From contig NZ_JAPUBT010000007.1 of NCBI RefSeq assembly GCF_030397665.1, forward strand, positions 248,001 through 312,000: 64,000 bases of DNA, given 5' to 3'. Under the pieces are notes generated by a model. The model worked only from the letters and a program-made list of their open reading frames with translations. It made no database searches and was not told the DNA's origin. Source of the stretch: Janthinobacterium sp. SUN073 (GTDB lineage Bacteria > Pseudomonadota > Gammaproteobacteria > Burkholderiales > Burkholderiaceae_D). Positions within the stretch are counted from its first letter, which is position 1. Each line of letters begins with the position of its first letter. Shown in pieces: positions 1 to 7,839 of this stretch. The translations under genes were made by a program, and so were the position numbers.

Positions 1-87
1 GGCCAGATCCGCGGGCAGCAGCGGGTCGACGGCGGAAATATCGGCAACGGGTTGCCATTGCATGGCGTGGATGTTCAGGCTGTGCAT
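1..87 (-). CDS. Partial CDS, N-terminus of an unidentified protein
   Basis: The first 29 codons of a minus-strand gene run off the left edge of the window. The start at 87 is supported by an AGGAG-type ribosome site at 94-98, six bases before the ATG. The visible N-terminus begins MHSLNIHAMQWQ and continues with an acidic, proline-containing stretch. There is no signal peptide and no motif I can assign, so the function is unknown. The opposite-strand gene at 239 is divergent from it, and the 151-base gap could hold promoters for both. Confidence 0.55.
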   Translation of the reverse strand, partial: MHSLNIHAMQWQPVADISAVDPLLPADLA

Positions 88-238
88 GATAGGCTCCTGT
101 GCCCCGTGATGAGTGGCCCAGGCTGCCGGAGGGGCGCCGGCAGGCCTGGCGAAATACCCATCGTGGCCGCAAAGCCGGTGCGGCGCTTGCGCCAGATCAA
201 AGGTGCGGCATATCGCATCTCGCCCGGTAAAATAGGCC

Positions 239-550
239 ATGGCAAACAAAATTCCCACCTTCCCCGGCGCACGCACGGGCCGCGGCCAGGTCCTGGCCGT
301 GCTGCTGTCGAACCGCGACCAGTCCGGCGCCGAACCGCTGCAAGGCCGCGTCTCCCTGGCCGCCATCGTCAAAGCGCTGAAACGCAAATACCACTGGCCC
401 ATCGAGACGCACAGCTTTCCCGCCAACACGCAGGATGGCCGCGCCAGCTGGGCGACTGTCTACAGCTTGCCGGAAAAGGTGATCGAAGCCGCGCTGGACA
501 ACGGCGGCCGGGATTGGCTGGAGAGCCGGGGAGCGGTTGGGCGGCGGTGA
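239..550 (+). CDS. Hypothetical protein, 103 aa
   Basis: A small, basic, soluble protein starting MANKIPTFPGARTGRG. It has no signal peptide or membrane segment. The middle (about residues 40-70, with KALKRKYHWPIET followed by a short strand-like stretch) resembles a small winged-helix or helix-turn-helix fold, but I cannot name a family. A weak AT-rich -10-like sequence (TAAAAT) lies just upstream, and the ribosome site is poor. Codon use is GC-rich like its neighbours, which supports a native gene. Function is unknown. Confidence 0.55.
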   Translation: MANKIPTFPGARTGRGQVLAVLLSNRDQSGAEPLQGRVSLAAIVKALKRKYHWPIETHSFPANTQDGRASWATVYSLPEKVIEAALDNGGRDWLESRGAVGRR

Positions 551-564
551 GTTGCCGCCTTACC

Positions 565-771
565 CTATTCGAGCCGGAAGCCGACCTTCAGCGTGACCTG
601 GAAGTGCGCCACCTTGCCATCGACGATATGGCCGCGCGACTCGGTCACTTCATACCAGTCCATATGCTTGACCGTCAGCGCCGCCTTGGCAATGGCATCG
701 CGTATCGCCTGATCGCTGCTCTCGGTCGATGTTCCCACCAGTTCGATGAGCTTGTAAGTGTGTGCGGACAT
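565..771 (-). CDS. Dodecin family flavin-binding protein
   Basis: This 68-residue protein has the full dodecin pattern: an N-terminal strand (HTYKLIELVGTS), one helix (SDQAIRDAIAKAAL), then the strands HMDWYEVTESRGHI and KVAHFQVTLKVGFRLE. Dodecins assemble as hollow dodecamers that bind flavins (riboflavin, FMN or FAD) in stacked pairs and act as flavin stores or buffers in the cytoplasm. The start at 771 was preferred over an upstream in-frame ATG at 825 because the family begins here and a GGGGAAA-like ribosome site precedes it. The Trp of the DWYEV segment matches the family's flavin-stacking residue. Confidence 0.92.
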   Translation of the reverse strand: MSAHTYKLIELVGTSTESSDQAIRDAIAKAALTVKHMDWYEVTESRGHIVDGKVAHFQVTLKVGFRLE

Positions 772-1111
772 GATGTTTCCCCAGGTAGGCAAACCAAGTA
801 TCGGAAAGTTGTTCTTCGCCAGCAAGTGCCCATAGTGCGCCTAAATGCGCTGGGCGTCATTGCGCGATGCAGCAATGCGATTGCGAATCTGGCAAAGGCC
901 GCCATCATGCTGTCAACATTGCTTTCGGTTAAAGCCGGGACTTCAGTTGGTTTTGTTGGCGTGTGGGTGGAGATAGTCCGCGTTGCGTCCCACGCTATGT
1001 GCTCACTTCGGGGCGCGATGAGCATCAATGGCTCCAGGAGCATCCTGCCGGCGCCTGAGAAGAAAAGAGGTTAGCTGCCGAAGCACGTAACCCATGATTT
1101 TCTACTTAATT
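772..1111. other. Stretch without a convincing gene
   Basis: This segment lies between dodecin and the tRNA-like repeat. Several overlapping open frames cross it on both strands, but none has a recognisable family pattern or ribosome site. It probably carries the dodecin promoter on the minus strand. Its composition falls from GC-rich to AT-rich towards 1100, which marks the approach to the island. Confidence 0.4.
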
Positions 1112-1141
1112 CTAGTGTCGGGTACGGGTTTCGAACTGGAC
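1112..1141 (-). repeat. Imperfect copy of the tRNA-Thr 3' end (att-like) or tRNA relic
   Basis: A 13-base identical core (1127-1139, T-arm sequence GGTTTCGAACTGG) is shared with the tRNA-Thr gene at 2676-2688 in the same orientation. About 22 of 30 flanking bases also match. Integrative elements that insert into a tRNA gene leave such a copy of the tRNA 3' end at their far boundary. The bases beyond (to about 1180) loosely resemble further tRNA arms, so a decayed second tRNA is the alternative reading. Confidence 0.5.
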
Positions 1142-1199
1142 CAAAATCATCACATCCTCTAACTATGCCATTGATACAGGGTTGACACCTCGATCGCCA

Positions 1200-1598
1200 C
1201 TAAATTGATAGTCGTTTGAAGGCACCCTTCGTGAACTTCGATGCATTCAGCCCGGCTTTGATCTCTGAAAAAGGCGGGTCTCCGCAAGGACGATGCACAC
1301 GAAACACCCCGCTCTTCACCAATTGCGACAATGTTGCCGCAGGCTCCAGCCGAGTATGCTTGTAGGCGATGTGACTTTGATGTTCTACGAAAGGATGGCT
1401 TCCGACCTGAAGCTCACAAGTTGCATCGAACGGGACGTTCGGATAGGTCGAACAAACGCATACCAGCGCGCACATGTTATCAGGATAGCCATCGATGGGC
1501 GCTGGGTCATTTAGTACTACAAATAAATGAAACAAACCACCAGGGCCAGATGGTATGAGGAGTGTTTCCTTGGCTCGCGGTAACCACCCGGGCATCAT
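1200..1598 (-). CDS. Putative toxin-like partner of Panacea protein, 132 aa
   Basis: This gene overlaps the 3' end of the upstream Panacea gene by four bases (ATGA), so translation is very likely coupled. The protein has a conserved-looking core: LFHLFVVLNDP, then a strand-rich stretch (ALVCVCSTYPNVPFDATCEL), SHPFVEHQSHIAY, and a helical C-terminus. Cysteines lie at several positions (in ALVCVCS, DATC and RPCG). There is no signal peptide or membrane segment. Genes in this position beside Panacea-domain antitoxins are usually toxins, so that role is inferred from context. I cannot name its fold or target; a small beta-barrel RNase-like or binding domain is only a guess. It could also be a non-toxic accessory protein. 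Confidence 0.6.
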   Translation of the reverse strand: MMPGWLPRAKETLLIPSGPGGLFHLFVVLNDPAPIDGYPDNMCALVCVCSTYPNVPFDATCELQVGSHPFVEHQSHIAYKHTRLEPAATLSQLVKSGVFRVHRPCGDPPFSEIKAGLNASKFTKGAFKRLSI

Positions 1599-2173
1599 GC
1601 CGCCGATGTAAAAGCGGCGTTGATCGCCTGCTGCTCGCGTAATTGTTTTTTCAGCAACCGTGTCTGTTCATTATTGAATTTAAGTACTTCGAACAATTTT
1701 TCTAGCGTGATGGGTACTGATGAGCCTTCAGGATCTTCCCACTCCGGACAAATTTTGTGGGTGAGGTCGCGAATCTGATATTTGCTCAAGTGACCAAAAT
1801 CTTTCCAAGTTTCTGCGAGAACTACAAACTCGGCTTCAGATAATTCCAGAAGGTCTTGCTCCGGCGAGCGAATCCGACTTCCGTCACGCAAAGCCACAGC
1901 ATGGTCCTCACGATCCGCGATCCACGCATCCCACCCATTATCTTCAGATGAGGACATTCCGTTAATGCGATTCAATGTTTGAGACAGAACTGGTCCGTGA
2001 TCCATAGAAACAAGCTTGTCGCCAATGATCGGATCGCCGTACATTTCATATGAGCGCCGTTCTGCTAGATAAAGCAACTTCATCAGCTTAAGTACAGGAA
2101 GGCGGCCTTGGGCTTGAAATAGGAAGTAGGCGGCAACCTGCGCGGCCTTCTTTTCGGAGTATAAGTTTTGCAT
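1595..2173 (-). CDS. Panacea (DUF4065/SocA-like) antitoxin, 192 aa
   Basis: Residues about 10-110 match the Panacea domain (DUF4065), seen in the SocA antitoxin of Caulobacter and in many toxin-antitoxin loci: AAYFLFQAQGRLPVLKLMKL, YLAERRSYEMYG and DHGPVLSQT are its typical segments. The C-terminal third (about 130-190) is helical and Glu/Lys-rich and may contact the partner. I chose the ATG at 2173 because a strong GGAGG ribosome site lies at 2181-2187 and the domain begins there; an upstream frame extension to 2272 has no such support. It is first in a two-gene operon with the putative toxin, behind a near-consensus promoter. The low GC content suggests horizontal transfer. Confidence 0.88.
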   Translation of the reverse strand: MQNLYSEKKAAQVAAYFLFQAQGRLPVLKLMKLLYLAERRSYEMYGDPIIGDKLVSMDHGPVLSQTLNRINGMSSSEDNGWDAWIADREDHAVALRDGSRIRSPEQDLLELSEAEFVVLAETWKDFGHLSKYQIRDLTHKICPEWEDPEGSSVPITLEKLFEVLKFNNEQTRLLKKQLREQQAINAAFTSAA

Positions 2174-2228
2174 AATTTTGAGCCTCCATCGCATCAATTT
2201 TGAGCAATTTGGATAGCTATTTGAGATC

Positions 2229-2257
2229 AATCTACGCACAAAGTACATCGCTGTCAA
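2229..2257 (-). promoter_or_regulatory. Sigma70-type promoter of the Panacea operon
   Basis: Read on the minus strand, a perfect -35 TTGACA (2252-2257) is followed by exactly 17 bases and a -10 TAGATT (2229-2234). Transcription would start near 2222, about 50 bases before the Panacea start codon. This is one of the best promoter matches in the window. Confidence 0.7.
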
Positions 2258-2320
2258 CATATTGCCGTGCATGATGCTCTGGCCTATGCAATATGTGCGG
2301 AAAGTAGATTAAATCAGTTT

Positions 2321-2340
2321 AACTGTATAAATGTACAGTA
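2321..2340. promoter_or_regulatory. LexA-box-like palindrome
   Basis: The site reads CTGT-N8-ACAG inside a 20-base near-palindrome and closely follows the SOS consensus CTG-N10-CAG with an AT-rich centre. It lies about 65 bases upstream of the -35 of the Panacea promoter. It does not overlap that promoter, so it may instead have governed a lost plus-strand gene such as an integrase. The sequence match is clear; function is inferred. Confidence 0.5.
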
Positions 2341-2467
2341 TTTTTGATCATTGTCAAACGAAATCGATAAGCGCCAGCGTATCGGCTGGATGGCTTTGTC
2401 GCTGGACGGGGACGTCGGCCAACGTTCTTCTGCATGTCGCCATGCGGCAAAAAGGGGGCCACTGTGC

Positions 2468-2518
2468 GCCAGTCTGGAAACCACGATGATTTACGCCCAT
2501 CTTTGCCAGGGACGTTGA
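2468..2518 (+). pseudogene. C-terminal fragment resembling a tyrosine recombinase
   Basis: One frame reads ASLETTMIYAHL followed by five residues and a TGA stop. This resembles the end of phage and integron integrases, where GHxSxxTTxxYxH carries the nucleophilic tyrosine (here the TAC codon at 2492-2494). The preceding bases do not keep a convincing integrase frame, so only a decayed tail seems left. The rest of the 2341-2661 stretch shows nothing else recognisable. The match is short and could be chance. Confidence 0.35.
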
Positions 2519-2661
2519 CAAGAATCCAAGATGGAAAGTAGTACGTGAGGTGTGATTGCTTGTAATCAAGCGAGGCGCAACTATAAATAAGTTGGCGTTG
2601 GCACTTGGTTGGTACTGGCCCAAAAGAAAAGGGCTTACATTTCTGTAAGCCCTTGATATTC

Positions 2662-2737
<76 letters not shown>

Positions 2738-2763
2738 AAAAACTGCGCGTTGCGAATTATACG

Positions 2764-3276
2764 CTATTTAATGCGTGTCAGGGTCGGGCGGCCGCCTTTT
2801 TTTGGTGGCTCGTCGTCACCGGGCGTGGCGTTGTCGCGTTGTTCGGGGGAACTGGTTGGCACGGACGACAGGGTCGGGGCGCTGGAGACCGGAGCCAGCG
2901 CTGGCGGCGGCACGTCGGCGGAGGCGGGGCTGTCGGTCGGTTGCGCGTCGGGGTCATCGTTGCCCAGCACGGGCTCGAAGGCCATGCCCTGGCCGTTTTC
3001 GTTGGCGTAGATGGCCATCACGTTGTCGACTGGTACGTAGATTTCGCGCGAGACGCCACCAAAGCGGGCGTGGAAGCGGACGGCGTCGTTGTCCATCTTC
3101 AGGCCGCTGGTGGCGCCGAAGCTGATGTTGAGCACGATTTCGCCCTTTTTCACGTATTCCATCGGTACCGTGGTGCGCGAATCGACTTTGACCGCGAGAT
3201 AAGGCGTGTAGCCGCTGTCGGTGCACCACTCATAGATGGCGCGCAGCATATAAGGTTTGGTTGAGATTTCAGACAT
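2764..3276 (-). CDS. sspB: ClpXP protease specificity-enhancing factor SspB
   Basis: This 170-residue adaptor tethers ssrA-tagged proteins to ClpXP for degradation. Residues about 1-110 form the conserved substrate-binding domain (TKPYMLRAIYEWCTD near the start, then GEIVLNISFGAT, FHARFGG and VPVDNVMAIYA). The remainder is a Pro/Ser-rich flexible tail ending in GGRPTLTRIK, which matches the short ClpX-binding motif of the family. I chose the ATG at 3276; a GTG three codons upstream is also in frame, and neither has a strong ribosome site. It lies downstream of sspA on the same strand, the usual pairing. Confidence 0.95.
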   Translation of the reverse strand: MSEISTKPYMLRAIYEWCTDSGYTPYLAVKVDSRTTVPMEYVKKGEIVLNISFGATSGLKMDNDAVRFHARFGGVSREIYVPVDNVMAIYANENGQGMAFEPVLGNDDPDAQPTDSPASADVPPPALAPVSSAPTLSSVPTSSPEQRDNATPGDDEPPKKGGRPTLTRIK

Positions 3277-3349
3277 GGTAGGCACTGTGAGGCGGGAGCG
3301 CCCCCATCAAGCATGAGGCGGGCGCACCGGTAATTCAAAAGACGCAGAT

Positions 3350-3376
3350 ATCCCGGCAGGCGCGGCCTGCCGGGAT
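3350..3376 (-). terminator. Hairpin after sspA
   Basis: A perfect 12-base stem (3350-3361 with 3365-3376) and a 3-base loop lie six bases after the sspA stop. No uniform U-run follows on the minus strand (the bases read TCTGCGTCTTTT after a few nucleotides), so it may be a partial terminator or an mRNA-stabilising hairpin between sspA and sspB. Confidence 0.45.
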
Positions 3377-3381
3377 TATCT

Positions 3382-3993
3382 TTAGCGGCGCATGACCTTT
3401 TCGGAAGGGGTCAATGCCTCGATATAGGCCGGACGCGAGAAGATGCGTTCGGCGTATTTCATCAGCGGTGCGGCCGTCTTCGACAGTTCGATGCCGTAGT
3501 GGTCCAGGCGCCACAGCAACGGTGCGACAGCCACGTCGAGCATCGAGAATTCGTCGCCCAGCATGTACTTGTTTTTCAGGAACAGCGGCGCCAGGGTCGT
3601 CAGGCGGTCGCGGATTTCCGCGCGTGCCTTGTCGTGGGCCTTGTCGTTGCTCTTGGCGCGTTCGCTTTCCAGCACGTGCACGTGCACGAACAGTTCTTTT
3701 TCGAAATTGAACAGCATCAGGCGCGCGCGGGCACGCATCAGCGGATCGGCCGGCATCAGTTGCGGATGCGGGAAGCGCTCATCGATGTACTCGTTGATGA
3801 TGTTCGATTCATACAGGATCAGTTCGCGCTCGACCAGGATAGGCACCTGGCCATACGGGTTCATGGTCGAAATATCTTCCGGCTTGTTGAACAGGTCGAC
3901 GTCGCGCACTTCGAAGTCCATGCCTTTTTCAAACAGGACCAGGCGGCAGCGTTGCGAAAATGGGCAGGTTGTACCCGAATAGAGAACCATCAT
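3382..3993 (-). CDS. sspA: Stringent starvation protein A, GST-fold
   Basis: A 203-residue protein of the SspA branch of the glutathione S-transferase superfamily, which binds RNA polymerase and alters transcription during stationary phase and starvation. The N-terminal thioredoxin-like domain (VLYSGTTCPFSQRCRLVLFEKGMDFE, then NPYGQVPILVERELILYESNIINEYID) is followed by an all-helical domain from about residue 85. The start has an AAGGAA site about nine bases upstream. Order petABC-sspA-sspB is typical of betaproteobacteria. Confidence 0.95.
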   Translation of the reverse strand: MMVLYSGTTCPFSQRCRLVLFEKGMDFEVRDVDLFNKPEDISTMNPYGQVPILVERELILYESNIINEYIDERFPHPQLMPADPLMRARARLMLFNFEKELFVHVHVLESERAKSNDKAHDKARAEIRDRLTTLAPLFLKNKYMLGDEFSMLDVAVAPLLWRLDHYGIELSKTAAPLMKYAERIFSRPAYIEALTPSEKVMRR

Positions 3994-4018
3994 TTTTTAT
4001 AGTTCCTTAGAAACAAAG

Positions 4019-4045
4019 GGGGTGAAGCCGCGAACGGCTCACCCC
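4019..4045 (-). terminator. Hairpin between petC and sspA
   Basis: GGGGTGA-A-GCCG pairs with CGGCTCACCCC (11 pairs, one bulged A) around a CGAA loop. On the minus strand it follows petC and is trailed by CCTTTGTTTC, a weak U-rich stretch. It is a plausible terminator or attenuator separating petABC from sspA. Confidence 0.45.
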
Positions 4046-4113
4046 AGGTCGCTTGTCCACTCATGCGGACAATGCAGAAACAGGCATAAACCGGCCTATG
4101 GCCGGCGCCTCAC

Positions 4114-4878
4114 TTATTTGACTTCCTTCCAGAACGACGCGTTAAGGCGCCATGCCAGCAGAGCAAATACCGACAGGAACAGCAACACCCACACGCCCAG
4201 GCGCTTGCGTGTTTGCTGTGCCGGTTCGGCCATCCACTCCATGTAGCCGACCAGGTCGGCTACCGCATTGTCATACTCGATCTTGTTCAACGTGCCGGGC
4301 TTGACCTGCTCGAAACCGGCAAATTTGTGGATCTTCTTGCTTGGCTCGTGGGGATCCGTCTCTTCCACGAACTTGGCAGTCTGGACACCTTGCAATTCCC
4401 ATAATACATGCGGCATGGCAACATTCGGCACGACCATGTTGTTCCAGCCGGTCGGACGAGTGTCGTCTTTATAGAACGTACGCAGGTAAGTATACAGGTA
4501 GTCGCCGCCAGTGCCAGCGGAAGATGATTTCGCGCGCGAAATTACCGACAAATCCGGCGGTACGACGCCAAAGAAGGCCTTGGCGTCCTGCGGTGCCAGG
4601 CTAGTCGTCATCAAGTCGCCGACTTTATCGCCTGAGAACAACAGATTCTGTTTGATCTGGTCTTCCGTCAAGCCCAGGTCGCGCAGGCGGTTGTAGCGCA
4701 TCGACACGGCGGCGTGGCAATTCAAGCAATAGTTGACGAACAATTTGGCGCCATGTTGCAGCGCTGCCATGTTGGTCTGGCGGTCAGGCGCCTTGTCCAG
4801 CGGAAAGCCGCCTTCGCTGGCGAGAGCCATGGCTGGCACGAAGGCCAGGATGGCGAGCAGTTTTTTTGCAATCTTCAT
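4114..4878 (-). CDS. petC: Cytochrome c1 of the bc1 complex
   Basis: A 254-residue cytochrome c1 subunit, which carries electrons from the Rieske protein to soluble cytochrome c in the periplasm. Residues 1-20 are a cleavable signal peptide ending ALA. The haem c site CLNCH is at 51-55, and Met155 (NVAMPH) fits the axial ligand. A C-terminal membrane anchor (about 225-245) ends in a basic tail. An AAAGGA ribosome site precedes the start. It is the last gene of the petA-petB-petC operon. Confidence 0.96.
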   Translation of the reverse strand: MKIAKKLLAILAFVPAMALASEGGFPLDKAPDRQTNMAALQHGAKLFVNYCLNCHAAVSMRYNRLRDLGLTEDQIKQNLLFSGDKVGDLMTTSLAPQDAKAFFGVVPPDLSVISRAKSSSAGTGGDYLYTYLRTFYKDDTRPTGWNNMVVPNVAMPHVLWELQGVQTAKFVEETDPHEPSKKIHKFAGFEQVKPGTLNKIEYDNAVADLVGYMEWMAEPAQQTRKRLGVWVLLFLSVFALLAWRLNASFWKEVK

Positions 4879-4914
4879 ATGATGTATGTCCTTTGAGCGT
4901 GGCGTGAGAGCGGC

Positions 4915-6327
4915 TTAGTGCGGGTGAAACGTCACACGCGACGGCACGGTCTTGAACTTGCCCATTGCACTCCACCATGGCATCAGCAGGAAAAAGCTGA
5001 AGTAAATCAGTGTGCACACTTGCGACACGATGGTTTTCGTATCCGTTGGCGCCTGGGTACCGAGGTAGCCGAGGATCAGGAACGACAGGCCGAAGATGGC
5101 GTACACATATTTGTGCCAGCTCGGACGGTAGCGGATCGATTTCACGGGCGAATGGTCGAGCCATGGCAGGAAGGCCAGGATCACGACGGAACCGCCAAAG
5201 AACACCACGCCCCAGAATTTCGCATCGAGCACTTGCGGCAGCATGCCGATGATGGCGACGATGGCGATGCCGGCGATGGCCGACTTGACGGTCGTCGACA
5301 GGCGCGACTTGAGCCAGATGAACACCACATAGGCCGCCACGGCACCCATCAGCACGTACATGAAGTCGGCCGTGGTGGCACGGAGCACCGAGTAGAACGG
5401 CGTGAAGTACCAGGTTGGCGCGATGTGCAGCGGGGTTTTCAGCGAATCGCCGGGCAGGAAATTGTTGTATTCCAGGAAGTAGCCGCCCATTTCCGGCGCG
5501 AAGAACACGACGGCGCTGAAAATGACGAGGAAGATCGAGACGCCGAACAGGTCATGCACGGTGTAGTACGGATGCGAAGGAATCGAATCGAGCGGGTGGC
5601 CATCGGCGCCCAGGTTTTCCTTCACTTCGATGCCGTCCGGATTGCTGGAGCCCACTTCGTGCAGGGCGATCAAGTGCGCTGCAACCAAACCCAGCAGTAC
5701 GAGCGGGATAGCGATCACGTGGAAGGCGAAGAAGCGGTTCAGGGTCGCGTCGGAGACGACATAGTCGCCGCGGATCCACAACGACAGGTCAGGGCCGATG
5801 AACGGGATGGCGCCAAACAGGTTGACGATCACTTGGGCGCCCCAGTACGACATCTGGCCCCATGGCAGCAGGTAGCCGAAGAACGCTTCGGCCATCAGGC
5901 ACAGGAAGATGGCGAAACCGAACAGCCAGATCAACTCACGTGGCTTGCGGTAGGAGCCGTACAGCAGGGCGCGCGTCATGTGCAGGTAGACAATGATGAA
6001 GAAGGCCGAGGCGCCCGTCGAGTGCATGTAGCGCACCAGCCAGCCCCACGGTACTTCGCGCATGATGTACTCGACGGAATTGAAGGCCAGGGCCGCATCC
6101 GGTTTGTAGTGCATGGTCAGGAAGATGCCGGTGACGATCTGCAAGACCAGCACCAGCATGGCCAGCGAGCCGAAGATGTACCAGAAATTGAAGTTTTTCG
6201 GGGCGTAGTACTTGCCCCATTGGTCGTTCCACAGCTTGGTCAGGGGAAAGCGGTCATCGACCCAGCCCAGCGCTTTTTCGGCGACGGGAGCGTCTGCCGG
6301 GAATTTCGTTTCTTTAAAAGCTGCCAT
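4915..6327 (-). CDS. petB: Cytochrome b of the bc1 complex
   Basis: The 470-residue membrane core of ubiquinol-cytochrome c reductase, with quinol oxidation and quinone reduction sites. The two haems are held by His102/His203 and His116/His218, which have the expected spacing. The PEWY-type Qo motif is replaced here by the APTWYFTPFYSVLRA region typical of the bacterial form. Multiple membrane helices are evident. The ATG at 6327 follows the petA stop by two bases, and a TTG at 6333 is less likely. It is translationally linked with petA. Confidence 0.96.
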   Translation of the reverse strand: MAAFKETKFPADAPVAEKALGWVDDRFPLTKLWNDQWGKYYAPKNFNFWYIFGSLAMLVLVLQIVTGIFLTMHYKPDAALAFNSVEYIMREVPWGWLVRYMHSTGASAFFIIVYLHMTRALLYGSYRKPRELIWLFGFAIFLCLMAEAFFGYLLPWGQMSYWGAQVIVNLFGAIPFIGPDLSLWIRGDYVVSDATLNRFFAFHVIAIPLVLLGLVAAHLIALHEVGSSNPDGIEVKENLGADGHPLDSIPSHPYYTVHDLFGVSIFLVIFSAVVFFAPEMGGYFLEYNNFLPGDSLKTPLHIAPTWYFTPFYSVLRATTADFMYVLMGAVAAYVVFIWLKSRLSTTVKSAIAGIAIVAIIGMLPQVLDAKFWGVVFFGGSVVILAFLPWLDHSPVKSIRYRPSWHKYVYAIFGLSFLILGYLGTQAPTDTKTIVSQVCTLIYFSFFLLMPWWSAMGKFKTVPSRVTFHPH

Positions 6328-6329
6328 GA

Positions 6330-6938
6330 TCAAGCCTCGCCTTTCTCGTCTTTACCTATCAGCAATTTGGTGTCGCTCAGGTACATATGGCGCGGCACTT
6401 GCAGGTTGTCCGGCGCCGGCTTGTTCTTGAACACGCGGCCTGCCATGTCGAAGGTGGAGCCGTGGCAAGGGCACAGGAAGCCGCCTTCCCAGTCATCGGG
6501 CAGCGACGGTTGCGGGCCGGGGGCAAATTTCGAGGAAGGGGAGCAGCCCAGGTGGGTGCAGATGCCGACGGCGACGAGAATTTCAGGCTTGATCGAGCGC
6601 GCTTCGTTCATGCAGTATTCGGGCGTGAATTCGGCGGGATTGCGTTGCGAATTGGCATCGGCGACTTTGCCATCGGTCTTTTTCAGGGACGCGATCATTT
6701 CCGGCGTGCGCTTCAGGATCCAGACCGGCTTGCCGCGCCATTCGACGGTGCGCATTTCGCCGGGTTGCAAGGTGGTGATGTCTACTTCGACCGGCGCGCC
6801 AGCCGCTTTCGCGCGCTCCGACGGCTGGAAGGTGCTTACCAAGGCTCCCGCGGTTGCCAATCCAACTACACTGCCCGCCGCGCACGTGGCGACGAGCAAG
6901 CCGCGACGGCCTGAATCGACCTGCTTTTCGTTACTCAT
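6330..6938 (-). CDS. petA: Rieske iron-sulfur subunit of the bc1 complex
   Basis: A 202-residue [2Fe-2S] subunit. Residues 11-12 are a twin-arginine in GRRGLLVATCAAG, indicating Tat export with an uncleaved N-terminal anchor (about 13-36). Cluster ligands are in CTHLGC (127-132) and CPCHGS (156-161): two Cys and two His, with an extra Cys pair for the disulfide. It starts the pet operon. The region upstream (6939-7350) should hold its promoter, but no strong sigma70 match was seen. Confidence 0.96.
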   Translation of the reverse strand: MSNEKQVDSGRRGLLVATCAAGSVVGLATAGALVSTFQPSERAKAAGAPVEVDITTLQPGEMRTVEWRGKPVWILKRTPEMIASLKKTDGKVADANSQRNPAEFTPEYCMNEARSIKPEILVAVGICTHLGCSPSSKFAPGPQPSLPDDWEGGFLCPCHGSTFDMAGRVFKNKPAPDNLQVPRHMYLSDTKLLIGKDEKGEA

Positions 6939-7350
6939 GCAAACCCCAATCAGTCAAAATGCGAATCTTTATTATGAGTGGCAGCCGCGAAAAACCCGTC
7001 GCCGAAGCTCTTTCCCACTGATTGCCGCAACCCGCGTCTTTGCGCGGTAAAGTGGCAACATCCCTGCGGAACTTCGGACTATGGCGCAGCCCATGCCAGT
7101 TTCTTGTTGATTATCCGGAAGTGAAAAATCCACTTCTGGCAACCGCAAATTATAAGTGAAGCAAACAACGAATAGAACAAAAACGTTGCTTGTACCATAA
7201 TTTATATACTTTTGCAGGAGGTGGCTAGTTCTTTCGAACTAGATGCGCCGGCTGTGCACGAATTGGTCTCGCCGACAACCATAAGTTGGTGGCACTGGGA
7301 ATCAATAGTATGATCGGCATGTTTTTTATACATATCCGAAGGAGAAATTC
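6939..7350. other. Divergent intergenic region petA/mscL
   Basis: About 410 bases of AT-rich sequence separate the divergent petA and mscL genes. It must carry both promoters, but no near-consensus -35/-10 pair stood out. A short perfect inverted repeat at 7225-7242 is listed separately. The ribosome site of mscL (AAGGAGA) ends the stretch. No gene is supported in it. Confidence 0.5.
7225..7242. repeat. Perfect 7-bp inverted repeat upstream of mscL
   Basis: CTAGTTC and GAACTAG flank a 4-base TTTC spacer about 110 bases before the mscL start. It may be an operator or a 5'-leader hairpin. It has no U-run and is not a terminator. Confidence 0.4.
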
Positions 7351-7800
7351 ATGGCAATGATGAAGGAATTTAAAGAATTTGCAATGAAAGGCAACGTCGT
7401 CGATCTGGCGGTCGGTGTCATCATCGGCGGCGCCTTCGGCAAGATTGTCGATTCCCTGGTGCAAGACGTGATCATGCCGCCCATCGGTCGCATTTTCGGC
7501 GGCCTCGATTTCGCCAATTACTACCTGCCCCTGAACGGCCAAGCCACGACGATGACCCTGGTGGAAGCGAAAAAGGCGGGTGCCGTGCTGGCCTACGGTA
7601 ACTTTCTGACCATTTTGCTCAACTTTATCATTCTTGCCTTCATCATCTTCCAGATGGTGCGCCTGATGAACAAGGCCCGCCGCAGCGAACCGGTCGCGCC
7701 GGCACCGGCACCGGCCACGCCGGAAGACATCGTGCTGCTGCGTGAAATCCGCGATTCCCTGCAGCAGAACGCACGCAACAGCAACAATCTGGCAAAATAA
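7351..7800 (+). CDS. mscL: Large-conductance mechanosensitive channel
   Basis: A 149-residue MscL subunit, which forms a pentameric tension-gated pore that releases solutes on hypo-osmotic shock. It has the N-terminal amphipathic helix ([22 protein letters not shown]), TM1 (about 15-45) with the gate-lining glycine/valine pattern, a periplasmic loop (about 50-75), TM2 (about 82-105), and a C-terminal bundle with an unusual Ala-Pro repeat linker ([11 protein letters not shown]). The ribosome site GAAGGAGA is strong. Length fits the family (about 136-150). Confidence 0.96.
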   Translation: MAMMKEFKEFAMKGNVVDLAVGVIIGGAFGKIVDSLVQDVIMPPIGRIFGGLDFANYYLPLNGQATTMTLVEAKKAGAVLAYGNFLTILLNFIILAFIIFQMVRLMNKARRSEPVAPAPAPATPEDIVLLREIRDSLQQNARNSNNLAK

Positions 7801-7839
7801 GCCGTTCCGGCACCGGCCGGCTGACCTGGGCTGAGAACT

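Noticed and set aside
52..1074. 340-codon plus-strand open frame spanning the left end
   Set aside because: It crosses a dodecin gene and a small hypothetical gene on other frames, and changes composition along its length.
1112..1180. Functional second tRNA gene
   Set aside because: Only the T-arm is well kept; the anticodon arm and acceptor do not pair, so a relic or att copy is more likely.
4918..7050. 710-codon plus-strand open frame over petB and petA
   Set aside because: Antisense shadow of two membrane/redox genes with intact motifs; composition is Arg/His/Glu-rich with no domain.
7243..7284. Short leader peptide after the mscL upstream hairpin
   Set aside because: The AGGAGG lies 21 bases before the ATG, too far, and the 13-codon frame has no notable codons.
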